A stretch of DNA of 10,335 nt, from assembly GCA_025464125.1 (NCBI GenBank), contig JAODLU010000204.1:1-10335 (forward strand). Direction: 5' to 3'. This stretch comes from Microbacteriaceae bacterium. GTDB lineage: Bacteria > Actinomycetota > Actinomycetes > Actinomycetales > Microbacteriaceae. Below, in pieces: positions 1-6,372 of this stretch. The notes under the pieces were generated by a model. The model was not told the origin of the DNA, did not search any database, and saw nothing but the letters and a program-made list of their open reading frames with translations. The stretch's first letter is position 1. The number at the start of each line of letters is the position of its first letter. A program made the position numbers and the translations under genes.

Positions 1-1
1 A

Positions 2-1459
2 GGTATCCCATATGCGAAACCTCCAGTCGGCCCGCTGAGATTCCGAGCGCCGCAGCCGCCGGAGCCATGGCACGGCGTGCGCGACGCGAGCGAGTTCGGG
101 CCTGTGGCGATGCAGGACCGCAGGGGTAATTTCATTGGCTCAAGGGTGACCGCGCCGATGTCGGAAGACTGCCTCACCCTGAATGTCATCGCGCCGATGG
201 ATGTGCCATCCGTGCCGTTGCCTGTGATGGTCTGGATTCACGGCGGGGCCTACAGCGTCGGATCGTCCCGGGAGATGCCACGGCAGGGCGAAACGCTGGT
301 GCGGGAGGGTGGCGTAATCTTCGTCAACTTCAACTACCGGCTCGGGGCCCATGGTTACCTCGATTTCACCAGGTTCTCAAGCGAGGGTCGCGTGTTTGAG
401 AGCAACCTGGGGCTGCGCGACCAGGTTGCGGCGCTCGAGTGGGTTCGGGAGAACATCAGTGCATTCGGCGGCGACCCGCAGAACGTCACGCTGTTCGGGG
501 AATCGGCTGGCGCAAACGCCGTGACGACGCTCATGACCGTGCCAGCAGCGCGTGGGCTGTTCGCCAAGGCCATCGCGGAGAGTTCGCCAGCTGACGCTGT
601 CTACCCGAAAGAACTGACCGCGGTGTGGGCGCAGGATTACGTGGAACTGCTCAGCAAGCTCGTCGACGACCTGAGTACCGACAGCACCAGCGGGGAGGAC
701 GCGGCAACACTGCTCGACTCCGCGTCTGCGGATGATCTCGTTCGCGCCACGATCAGCATGCAGCGCCTCACCCCGGATCGGGTGCCAGGCACGATAAGCC
801 TGTGTCCGGTCATCGATGGGGAGTTCCTGCCTGAGCGCCCGATCGATGCGATCGACAACGGTCACGCACATCCCGTGCCGCTGATAATCGGCACGAACGC
901 GCGGGAGGGCACCCTTTTCACCGGTCGACTGGATATTCTCGCGACCACTCCTTCGCGCATCCGTGCGATCTTCGCAAAAACGAAGAAGAAAGCCAGGAAG
1001 CGGCTGAAGGCCCTCTATCCAGGCTTGCCTGCGCGCCAGGCCGCTGCAGACTTCGGCGGCGACTATTCCTTCTGGTACCCGTCCATCAGGGTCGCAGAGC
1101 GCCATGCGGATGTCGCGCCGGTCCATTTCTATCGCTTCGACCTGGCACCGCGGCTGGCCAACGTGATCGGTTTGGGTGCGACCCATGGCATCGAGCTTTT
1201 CGCGGTCTTCGATCTGGCCAGCGGACTGTTCGGGCGCACTATGGGGATCCTTGGCGGGTACCGGGCGTTCACCGCGACCGGAAAGCGGATGAGAGCGAAC
1301 TGGCTCAGGTTCGCCCACTATGGCACCGTGGATCCGTCATGGCCGCCGTACACGACGCGCCGCCGCAACACCCTGGTTATCGACGCGACAGACAGGGTCG
1401 AGACCGACCCGAGCCAGGAAAAGCGGCTGGCCTGGCAGGAATTCGTTCCCCACGTGTGA
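2..1459 (+). CDS. Type B carboxylesterase (alpha/beta hydrolase), 5'-truncated by window edge
   Basis: This predicted serine esterase would hydrolyse carboxylic esters to an acid and an alcohol. The reading frame is open from base 2 with family-typical sequence ([10 protein letters not shown], then LRFRAP) before the first usable internal GTG at 77, so the true start lies upstream and roughly 25-35 residues are missing. The whole catalytic apparatus is visible: oxyanion-hole HGGAY at 239-253, nucleophile Ser in GESAG at 503-505, acidic Glu in the NAREGT motif at 905-907, and His in ATHGIEL at 1184-1186. The visible 485 codons agree with the ~500-residue length of the family. No signal peptide can be judged because the N-terminus is absent. 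It converges on the MaoC gene, with 38 nt between stop codons. Family assignment is very safe. The substrate is unknown; supplying an alcohol or acid to the neighbouring oxidation genes is inference. Confidence 0.95.
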   Translation, partial: GIPYAKPPVGPLRFRAPQPPEPWHGVRDASEFGPVAMQDRRGNFIGSRVTAPMSEDCLTLNVIAPMDVPSVPLPVMVWIHGGAYSVGSSREMPRQGETLVREGGVIFVNFNYRLGAHGYLDFTRFSSEGRVFESNLGLRDQVAALEWVRENISAFGGDPQNVTLFGESAGANAVTTLMTVPAARGLFAKAIAESSPADAVYPKELTAVWAQDYVELLSKLVDDLSTDSTSGEDAATLLDSASADDLVRATISMQRLTPDRVPGTISLCPVIDGEFLPERPIDAIDNGHAHPVPLIIGTNAREGTLFTGRLDILATTPSRIRAIFAKTKKKARKRLKALYPGLPARQAAADFGGDYSFWYPSIRVAERHADVAPVHFYRFDLAPRLANVIGLGATHGIELFAVFDLASGLFGRTMGILGGYRAFTATGKRMRANWLRFAHYGTVDPSWPPYTTRRRNTLVIDATDRVETDPSQEKRLAWQEFVPHV

Positions 1460-1497
1460 CCGACGCCGTGCCATTCCCGCCGGCAGCTAACGCTCTT

Positions 1498-1962
1498 CTA
1501 GTTGAAGATGTAGAGCGCGAGTGACTCTGCCACGCAGGCCGGCTTCTCGCCGCCCTCTGTGTCGATCGTGACCTGCATCGTGGCCCTCGCGCCCTGCGGC
1601 GAATTGACTACCTCGACCAGCTTCACCGTCGCGCGAACCCGCTTGCCAACCCGAACCGGGGAAGGAAAGCGCACCTTGTTGAGGCCGTAGTTCACGCCCA
1701 TCTTGGTGTTCTCGATGCGGTAGATCATCTTCTGCAGGGTTGGGATCAGTGAGAGCGTGAGAAATCCGTGGGCGACTGTGCCGCCGAACGGATTCTCAGC
1801 GTTGCGGGAGACGTCAACATGGATCCACTGGAAGTCGCCGGTCGCCTCGGCGAACTGGTCGACCCGCTCCTGGGTGATTTCGAGCCAGTCGCTGGTTCCG
1901 ATGGTCTCGCCAACAGCGGCCTCGAGCGAAGCGAGGCTGTCGAAAACGCGGATGTCGCTCAT
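1498..1962 (-). CDS. MaoC-like (R)-specific enoyl-CoA hydratase/dehydratase
   Basis: A 154-residue single hot-dog-fold protein of the MaoC/R-hydratase family, which adds water to trans-2-enoyl-CoA to give (R)-3-hydroxyacyl-CoA, or does the reverse dehydration. The hydratase-2 signature is at residues 43-66: Asp43 and His48 sit in GDFQWIHVD at the places of the catalytic Asp/His dyad, followed by GGTVAHG. Canonical members read GDxNPIHxD; here the Asn-Pro is Gln-Trp, a variation seen in NodN-like MaoC proteins. The frame stays open upstream, but I choose the ATG at 1962 because a strong GGAGGG site lies 8 nt before it and the upstream extension would read through the FabG gene. Its ATG overlaps the FabG stop by 4 nt (ATGA), implying translational coupling. 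It is the last gene of the thiolase operon. Family is certain; direction and substrate are inferred. Confidence 0.93.
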   Translation of the reverse strand: MSDIRVFDSLASLEAAVGETIGTSDWLEITQERVDQFAEATGDFQWIHVDVSRNAENPFGGTVAHGFLTLSLIPTLQKMIYRIENTKMGVNYGLNKVRFPSPVRVGKRVRATVKLVEVVNSPQGARATMQVTIDTEGGEKPACVAESLALYIFN

Positions 1963-2720
1963 ACTTTTGGCCCTCCAGCCAGATAGATGACTTGTCCGGA
2001 GACGAAGCCGGACTCCTCTGAAACGAGGAAGTTCGCCAGCGCCGCGACATCCTCGACCTGGCCGACCCGGCGAACCGGGATCTTGGCCGCTCCCTGTGCG
2101 ATGAATTCTTCGAAGGTCAGGCCCATACGCTCGGCAGTTCGTGCCGTCATGTCTGTCTGGATGAAGCCGGGGGCGATCGCGTTGGCAGTGACGCCGAACT
2201 GGCCAAGCTCCTGTGCTAGCGCCTTGATGAAGCCGGTAACACCGGCCTTGGCGGCGGAGTAGTTGGTCTGTCCGCGGTTGCCGAGGGACGAGGTCGATGA
2301 CAGGCCGACAATGCGGCCCCACTTGGCCTTGACCATGTACGACTGCACAGCCTTGGTCATGAGGAATGCACCCTTGAGGTGTACGGACATGATGATGTCC
2401 CAGTCTTCGACCGACATCTTGAAGAGCAGGTTGTCACGAGTGATGCCTGCATTGTTTACAAGAACCAGAGGGGCACCGAGCTCGGCGTTTACGCGTTCGA
2501 CCGCCGCGTTGACGCTCGCCTCGTCGGAGATGTCAGCTTTGACGAAGATGGTCCTGCCGCCAGCTGCATTCAGTTCTTCCGACAGCGCGATGCCTGCGGC
2601 CTCGTCGAGGTCGATGATGGCCACCGGGCGTCCTTCTGCGACGAAACGGCGCGAGATCGCGGCTCCGATGCCCCGTGCCCCTCCCGTGATGATGGAGACG
2701 GCGTCAGCATTGCTGGTCAT
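1959..2720 (-). CDS. FabG-like short-chain dehydrogenase (3-oxoacyl/3-hydroxyacyl-CoA type)
   Basis: A 253-residue classical SDR interconverting 3-oxoacyl and 3-hydroxyacyl thioesters with NAD(P)(H). Seen: cofactor motif TGGARGIG at residues 12-19, NNAG at 89-92, Ser141, Tyr154 and Lys158 (YSAAK), and the late PGFIQTDM segment. Asp37 after the second beta strand (AIIDLDE) favours NAD(H), pointing to oxidation. The position usually held by the tetrad Asn (VNLKG) is His114 (VHLKG), as in the SDR part of peroxisomal multifunctional enzyme 2. The ATG at 2720 is the only start that keeps the normal N-terminus; its ribosome site (AAAGAG) is weak. It is separated by 65 nt from the thiolase and overlaps the MaoC start by 4 nt. 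Lying between a thiolase and an R-hydratase, it fits a 3-hydroxyacyl-CoA dehydrogenase acting on the R-isomer, though an acetoacetyl-CoA reductase role is also possible. Confidence 0.93.
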   Translation of the reverse strand: MTSNADAVSIITGGARGIGAAISRRFVAEGRPVAIIDLDEAAGIALSEELNAAGGRTIFVKADISDEASVNAAVERVNAELGAPLVLVNNAGITRDNLLFKMSVEDWDIIMSVHLKGAFLMTKAVQSYMVKAKWGRIVGLSSTSSLGNRGQTNYSAAKAGVTGFIKALAQELGQFGVTANAIAPGFIQTDMTARTAERMGLTFEEFIAQGAAKIPVRRVGQVEDVAALANFLVSEESGFVSGQVIYLAGGPKV

Positions 2721-2736
2721 GTGTGGCTCTTTCGTT

Positions 2737-2778
2737 GTAGCTGGGTTCGTTATTGCGGGATTCTGCGACGTAGCTGGG
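2737..2778. repeat. Direct repeat GTAGCTGGG x2 between thiolase and FabG genes
   Basis: GTAGCTGGG occurs at 2737-2745 and at 2770-2778, 33 bp apart, inside the 65-nt gap of the minus-strand operon. Read on the transcribed strand both copies are CCCAGCTAC followed two bases later by CG. No stem-loop or good promoter is visible here, so its role is unknown and it may be a chance repeat. Confidence 0.35.
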
Positions 2779-2785
2779 CGGAGTG

Positions 2786-4003
2786 TCAGCTCAGGCGCTC
2801 GAGGATCATGGCCATGCCCTGGCCACCACCCACGCACATCGTCTCAAGTCCGAACTGCTTGTCGTCGGTCTGCAGGGCGTTGATCAGTGTGGTTGCGAGG
2901 CGGGCACCGGTCTGGCCGTATGGGTGGCCGAGCGCGATTGCACCACCGCGGGTGTTGAGCTTGTCGAAGTCCATTTCGAGTTCCCACGCGGAGGCAATCA
3001 CCTGTGCGGCGAATGCCTCATTGATTTCGTACAGGTCGAGATCTTTGATTGTCATTCCGGCATGCTTCAGCGCTGCCTGGGTGGCACCGACCGGTCCGAG
3101 GCCCATAATCTCCGGCGAAAGTCCGGAGACACCGGTCGCCACGATGCGCGCGAGCGGAGTGAGACCAAGCTCTTTCGCTTTGGTGTCGCTCATGATCACG
3201 AGCGCTGCTGCACCATCATTCCGCGGGGTGCAGTTTCCCGCAGTGACGGTGCCGTTCTCACGAAACACCGGGTTGAGTGCCGCAACTGCTTCGTACGTGG
3301 TGCCAGGGCGAGGGCAGTCATCTTTGTCGACAACCGTGCCGTCCGGCATAGTGACCGGGGTGATCTCACGGGCGTAGAAGCCGTTGTTGATTGCCTTCTC
3401 AGCTTTGTTCTGGCTGCCAACGGCGAACTCGTCCTGGTGCCTGCGAGTCACGCCGCGGATGGACGCGACATTCTCTGCGGTCTGGCCCATTGCGATGTAC
3501 GGGTCTGGGAGCAGGCCTGCAATGCGCGGGTCGGTCCACGGCTGTGGACGCTCAGCGTTCGAGACAGTGCGTGCCATCGCCTCTTCGAAGAGCGGGTTCT
3601 TGGTGTTTGGTGCGCCATCTGCGCTGCCGAGGCCGTACTGGCTGACGGTGTCAACACCAGAAGCAATGAAGACGTCTCCCTCTCCAGCACGAATGGCGTG
3701 CATCGCCATGCGAGCGGTCTGAAGGCTGGATGAGCAGAACCGGTTTACCGTCACGCCGGGGACCTGGTCCATACCGAGCAGCACGTTCACGATTTTCGCG
3801 ATGTTGTAACCGGCTGCACCTGCTGGATTTGCTGTACCCATCATCACGTCGACGATCGTGTTCGGGTCGAGCTCGGGGATGCGGTCGAGGGCCACACGAG
3901 TGATCTGGGCCACGAGGTCATCTGGACGGATGGTGGCCATCGAGCCCTTGTGGGCCCGGCCAATCGGGGAACGAACTGCGCTGACAATCACGGCTTCAGG
4001 CAC
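2786..4003 (-). CDS. Thiolase (acetyl-CoA C-acyltransferase, degradative type)
   Basis: A 405-residue thiolase that cleaves 3-oxoacyl-CoA with CoA to acetyl-CoA (or propionyl-CoA) and a shortened acyl-CoA, or condenses acyl-CoAs in reverse. The catalytic set is complete: acylated Cys90 in VNRFCSSS, NEAFA at 328-332, His360 in GHPYGQTG, and proton-donor Cys390 in CVGGGQG. Length and both cysteines match the ~390-405 residue thiolase I/II family. The start is a GTG at 4003 with GAGGAG five nt upstream (4014-4009); no better ATG is nearby. It is first in the operon thiolase-FabG-MaoC and is served by the promoter at 4080-4051, which would give a leader of about 40 nt. FadA-type and PhaA-type thiolases cannot be told apart by eye; the surroundings favour catabolism. 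Confidence 0.95.
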   Translation of the reverse strand: MPEAVIVSAVRSPIGRAHKGSMATIRPDDLVAQITRVALDRIPELDPNTIVDVMMGTANPAGAAGYNIAKIVNVLLGMDQVPGVTVNRFCSSSLQTARMAMHAIRAGEGDVFIASGVDTVSQYGLGSADGAPNTKNPLFEEAMARTVSNAERPQPWTDPRIAGLLPDPYIAMGQTAENVASIRGVTRRHQDEFAVGSQNKAEKAINNGFYAREITPVTMPDGTVVDKDDCPRPGTTYEAVAALNPVFRENGTVTAGNCTPRNDGAAALVIMSDTKAKELGLTPLARIVATGVSGLSPEIMGLGPVGATQAALKHAGMTIKDLDLYEINEAFAAQVIASAWELEMDFDKLNTRGGAIALGHPYGQTGARLATTLINALQTDDKQFGLETMCVGGGQGMAMILERLS

Positions 4004-4008
4004 GGATG

Positions 4009-4014
4009 CTCCTC
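4009..4014 (-). promoter_or_regulatory. Ribosome binding site of the thiolase gene
   Basis: GAGGAG on the minus strand, five nt before a GTG codon. It decides the non-ATG start of the thiolase. The crotonase gene at 6373 uses the same GAGGAG-plus-GTG arrangement. Confidence 0.8.
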
Positions 4015-4049
4015 GGTTTCACTCGACGTTGATGTGTTCCAACTAGACG

Positions 4050-4065
4050 AATCATATTTCTGATT
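4050..4065. promoter_or_regulatory. Candidate operator overlapping the -10 box
   Basis: Perfect 5-bp inverted repeat AATCA-N6-TGATT, 16 bp in all, covering the -10 hexamer of the minus-strand operon and lying about 95 nt upstream of the alcohol dehydrogenase start. Size and placement suit a TetR- or GntR-like dimer, but the arms are short and AT-rich and could arise by chance. No regulator gene is present in the window. Confidence 0.35.
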
Positions 4066-4080
4066 TAGCGATATGGTCAA
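4051..4080 (-). promoter_or_regulatory. Sigma-70-type promoter for the thiolase-FabG-MaoC operon
   Basis: On the minus strand, TTGACC (4080-4075) and TATGAT (4056-4051) are separated by 18 nt. Each hexamer matches its consensus at five of six bases. The stretch is clearly richer in A/T than the surrounding coding DNA, and the predicted start point near 4044 leaves a leader of about 40 nt before the GTG at 4003. An inverted repeat, AATCA-N6-TGATT (4050-4065), overlaps the -10 box, which is where a repressor would be expected to bind. The promoter call rests on sequence; regulation by a repressor is inference. Confidence 0.65.
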
Positions 4081-4095
4081 TTTGTCGTTTCGAAC

Positions 4096-4111
4096 ACCAA
4101 CCAAGGTCGGT
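4096..4111. promoter_or_regulatory. Imperfect palindrome in the divergent control region
   Basis: ACCAACCAAGGTCGGT pairs with itself at six of eight positions, with the only mismatches at the fourth and central pairs. It lies inside the untranslated region between the divergent operons, about 50 nt before the alcohol dehydrogenase ATG. It may be an operator for the plus-strand unit; there is no direct support beyond symmetry and position. Confidence 0.3.
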
Positions 4112-4117
4112 CGGATT

Positions 4118-4139
4118 TCCTCACCGGGGCTCCTCACCG
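4118..4139. repeat. Short direct repeat TCCTCACCG x2 in the leader of the alcohol dehydrogenase
   Basis: TCCTCACCG occurs at 4118-4126 and again at 4131-4139, with starts 13 bp apart. It is just upstream of the alcohol dehydrogenase ribosome site. It could be a paired protein-binding site or chance; nothing else in the sequence decides this. Confidence 0.4.
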
Positions 4140-4149
4140 TCGGAAGAAC

Positions 4150-4154
4150 GAGGA
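4150..4154 (+). promoter_or_regulatory. Ribosome binding site fixing the alcohol dehydrogenase start
   Basis: GAGGA lies five nt before the ATG at 4160. The same frame has an earlier ATG at 4073, but that one has no purine-rich site and would add 29 residues unlike any alcohol dehydrogenase N-terminus. Confidence 0.75.
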
Positions 4155-4159
4155 TCCAG

Positions 4160-5230
4160 ATGCTTGCCCTGCGACTCTATGGCGTAAAAGATGCCCGTCT
4201 CGAGCAGGTGGATGAGCCGGTCGTTTCCCCCGGCACGGTGAAGCGGCGCATCGAGTGGGCTGGCGTCTGCGGCTCGGACCTGCACTTTTATGCCGGCGGG
4301 CCTTCAGTTCCAGCCGACCAGGAGCACCCCCTGTTCCACGAGCAGGGTCCGCACATCATGGGTCATGAGTTCTCGGGCATCGTGACGGAGCTGGGGGACG
4401 GCGTAACCGGACTGTCGATCGGCGACCTGGTGGCCGTGCGCCCGAACGTCTGGGACGGAACCTGTGAGGCGTGCCTCCGGGGTGAGCCGAACCTCTGCGA
4501 CAACCGGGGCAACATCGGCTACGACGGTGGTGGCGGGGGGTTCAGCGAATTTGTCGTGGCTCCGCAGGAGAACGTCTATAAGCTGCCGGCCAGCTTCGAC
4601 GCGAAGCTCGGCGCTCTCGTCGAGTCGCTGACCGTCGCGTGGCGCCCCGTGCGCAAGTCCGGTGCGAAGAAGGGCACGACAGCGCTGGTCATCGGCGCCG
4701 GACCCATCGGCCTCGGCCTGCTCCTCTGCCTCAAAGCTGTGGGTGTTGAGCAGATCATCGTGAGCGAACCTGGTGCGAGCCGCGCGGCACTGGCGAAACA
4801 GCTTGGCGCCGACGTGATCAACCCCATGACCACGGATGTAGCGAAATACGCGATCGAGGCCACGAGTGGCAAGGGCGTCGACGTTGCATTCGACGCATCC
4901 GGATTCGATGAGAACACGTTGCCCTCCGCGTTCGGGGCCATTCGGGTTGCTGGAACCGTCGTCGTCGTTGCTCGGTTCCACGGCATCGTGCCGATGGACC
5001 CGAAGGACTTCCTGTTCGGTGAGAAAACGATCACTGGCAGCTATTCGTACACCGACCAGGACTTCCGCGAAGTGATCGAGGCCATCGACTCAGGCCGGCT
5101 CGACCCGATGCCGTTGGTCAGCAGCACAATCGGTCTCGACGAGGTCATGACGCGTGGCATCGAACACCTTCTTGGCGATGGTCGGGCGACCGAGGTCAAA
5201 ATCCTGGTCTCCCCGTCATTGCACGCCTAG
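4160..5230 (+). CDS. Zinc-dependent medium-chain alcohol dehydrogenase (2,3-butanediol/sorbitol dehydrogenase-like)
   Basis: A 356-residue MDR-family enzyme oxidising a secondary alcohol to a ketone (or the reverse) with NAD(H). Catalytic zinc ligands are Cys37 (AGVCGSDLH), His69-Glu70 (GHEFSG) and probably Glu154 (ALVESLTVAW). The Rossmann motif GAGPIGLG is at 179-186, and Glu after the second strand (VSEPG) suggests NAD preference. The structural-zinc lobe keeps Cys102, Cys105 and Cys113, while the usual first Cys is Asp99 (DGTCEAC), so that site is altered. The start at 4160 rather than 4073 is set by the ribosome site and by homology-like N-terminal sequence (LALRLYGVKD). It heads the plus-strand unit, divergent from the thiolase operon, and is followed 8 nt later by the MBL hydrolase. 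Enzyme class is secure; the natural substrate is unknown. Confidence 0.93.
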   Translation: MLALRLYGVKDARLEQVDEPVVSPGTVKRRIEWAGVCGSDLHFYAGGPSVPADQEHPLFHEQGPHIMGHEFSGIVTELGDGVTGLSIGDLVAVRPNVWDGTCEACLRGEPNLCDNRGNIGYDGGGGGFSEFVVAPQENVYKLPASFDAKLGALVESLTVAWRPVRKSGAKKGTTALVIGAGPIGLGLLLCLKAVGVEQIIVSEPGASRAALAKQLGADVINPMTTDVAKYAIEATSGKGVDVAFDASGFDENTLPSAFGAIRVAGTVVVVARFHGIVPMDPKDFLFGEKTITGSYSYTDQDFREVIEAIDSGRLDPMPLVSSTIGLDEVMTRGIEHLLGDGRATEVKILVSPSLHA

Positions 5231-5238
5231 GCCAGCGC

Positions 5239-6291
5239 GTGGACATCACAGGAACCATCCAGAAGCAGGCCTGGGTCGACAAGACCGTTCCGCCAATTGA
5301 GCAGGTGCGTCCGCAGGTATGGTCGGTGCCGATCGACTTCCATTTCAGCCCGGTGCGGTACACGTTCAGCTACCTCGTGACCAACGACGCCGGGGAATGC
5401 ATAGTTATCGATCCTGGCTGGGACAGTGAACTCGGCTGGAAGCAACTCACCGATGGCCTGGCAGCTGCCGGCCTGACTCTCGAATCGGTAGTCGGGATCG
5501 TCTCGACCCACCTGCACGCCGATCACCTCGGCATGGTTCAGGAGCTCATCGACAAGACCGGCGCCTGGTTCGGCATGCATCCCCTGGAAGACAGTTATCT
5601 CGCGGAATACCCCGATGTCGCAGGCGCGCGCGAGCGTGACAATTCGTTTTCGACGCGTCTCGGCGTTCCGCAGGACAAGCTCGAGCTGACTGCCCTGACC
5701 ACAGAAGAGGTGGTGTACACCCACGCCCTCGCTCGCCCGACGCTCCTGCTACAGGATGGCGACATCCTTCCGCTCGCCGGCAGGCAGTTGCGCGTGCTGT
5801 TCACACCTGGCCACACGTCGGGACACGTCTGCATAGTCGACGAACAGAGCGGGGTCATCTTCACAGGCGATCACATCCTGCCGAGGATCACGCCGAACGT
5901 GGGTATGAATGCCTACCGTGGCCAGTCCGCCCTCACCTCGTATTACGAGTCGCTCGAGCGGATGCCCGAATTCGACCACCTCGAGGTGCTGCCTGCGCAT
6001 GAGTACCGGTTCTATGGACTCTCCGAGCGCGCCGAGGCACTGCGCGTTCATCACGAGGAGCGCTCGGCCGAAATCGTCGAGGTCGTGTCCGACGCAGGGT
6101 CACTCACGGTCTGGCAGATCGCCGAACGCATCTCATGGGCGCGCGGGTGGACAGGTCTGAATGGTCTCAACCTGCGGGCCGCGCTGGCGGAGACCGCAGC
6201 GCATGTACAGTACCTGGCGAGCGTTGGACGACTGCAGTGGGGTGCTCCGGGTGGCGGATCCGACAGCTGGGTCGCGACGCTTGCTGCGTAG
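5239..6291 (+). CDS. Metallo-beta-lactamase-fold hydrolase with C-terminal extension
   Basis: A 350-residue MBL-superfamily protein. Metal ligands are all present: His91, His93, Asp95 and His96 in THLHADH, His192 in TPGHTSGH, Asp211 in FTGDH and His254 in LPAHEY, so a dinuclear metal hydrolase is expected. Residues from about 265 to 350 form a mostly helical tail (LTVWQIAERI and following) resembling the winged-helix-like C-terminal domain found in LACTB2-type MBL proteins. The GTG at 5239 has no clear ribosome site, but the N-terminal segment QAWVDKTVPPIEQVRP resembles sequence I recall from related actinobacterial MBL proteins, and the gene starts only 8 nt after the dehydrogenase stop, so translation may be coupled. 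The reaction cannot be read from sequence; thioesters, lactones or other esters made by the pathway are plausible. It appears cytoplasmic, with no signal peptide. Confidence 0.9.
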   Translation: MDITGTIQKQAWVDKTVPPIEQVRPQVWSVPIDFHFSPVRYTFSYLVTNDAGECIVIDPGWDSELGWKQLTDGLAAAGLTLESVVGIVSTHLHADHLGMVQELIDKTGAWFGMHPLEDSYLAEYPDVAGARERDNSFSTRLGVPQDKLELTALTTEEVVYTHALARPTLLLQDGDILPLAGRQLRVLFTPGHTSGHVCIVDEQSGVIFTGDHILPRITPNVGMNAYRGQSALTSYYESLERMPEFDHLEVLPAHEYRFYGLSERAEALRVHHEERSAEIVEVVSDAGSLTVWQIAERISWARGWTGLNGLNLRAALAETAAHVQYLASVGRLQWGAPGGGSDSWVATLAA

Positions 6292-6372
6292 CTTTGCCAA
6301 TAACTCAATGATTTATAGGTATCAGCCTTCGACGATATGATTGACGCCTACCGCAGAGTTGAGGAGCGCATC
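6292..6372 (+). promoter_or_regulatory. Intergenic region with probable internal promoter for the crotonase-dehydrogenase unit
   Basis: This AT-richer gap holds TATGAT at 6336-6341 with TTTATA (6312-6317) 18 nt upstream, a weak -35 match; a better -35-like TTGCCA (6294-6299) is not at proper spacing for that -10. The octamer ATATGATT (6335-6342) is identical to the -10 context of the thiolase operon promoter. A TGAT-N8-ATCA inverted repeat lies at 6309-6324 between the proposed boxes. If TATGAT is the -10, transcription starts near 6348, which rules out the ATG at 6337 as the protein start and supports the GTG at 6373. Confidence 0.45.
6361..6366 (+). promoter_or_regulatory. Ribosome binding site deciding the crotonase start
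   Basis: GAGGAG is followed six nt later by GTG (6373-6375). The alternative in-frame ATG at 6337 has no purine-rich site and overlaps the candidate -10 box. Confidence 0.75.

Noticed and set aside
377..1318. Long minus-strand open frame (313 codons) opposite the esterase
   Set aside because: It is antisense to a gene with a full catalytic triad, shows no recognisable motif and is rich in Arg/Gly/His as expected of a shadow frame in GC-rich DNA.
1460..1497. Possible terminator between the convergent esterase and MaoC genes
   Set aside because: Only a 4-bp TGCC/GGCA pairing is visible, too weak to call.
1963..2322. Upstream extension of the MaoC frame
   Set aside because: It runs through the FabG coding region in another frame; GGAGGG followed by ATG at 1962 gives a clean family-length protein.
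2379..3733. Overlapping plus-strand open frames opposite FabG and thiolase
   Set aside because: The minus strand encodes complete enzymes with all active-site residues; the plus-strand frames are Ser/Arg/Cys-rich with no domain signal.
4073..4159. 29-codon N-terminal extension of the alcohol dehydrogenase from ATG 4073
   Set aside because: No ribosome site, overlap with the divergent promoter, and sequence unlike any dehydrogenase N-terminus; ATG 4160 has GAGGA at proper spacing.
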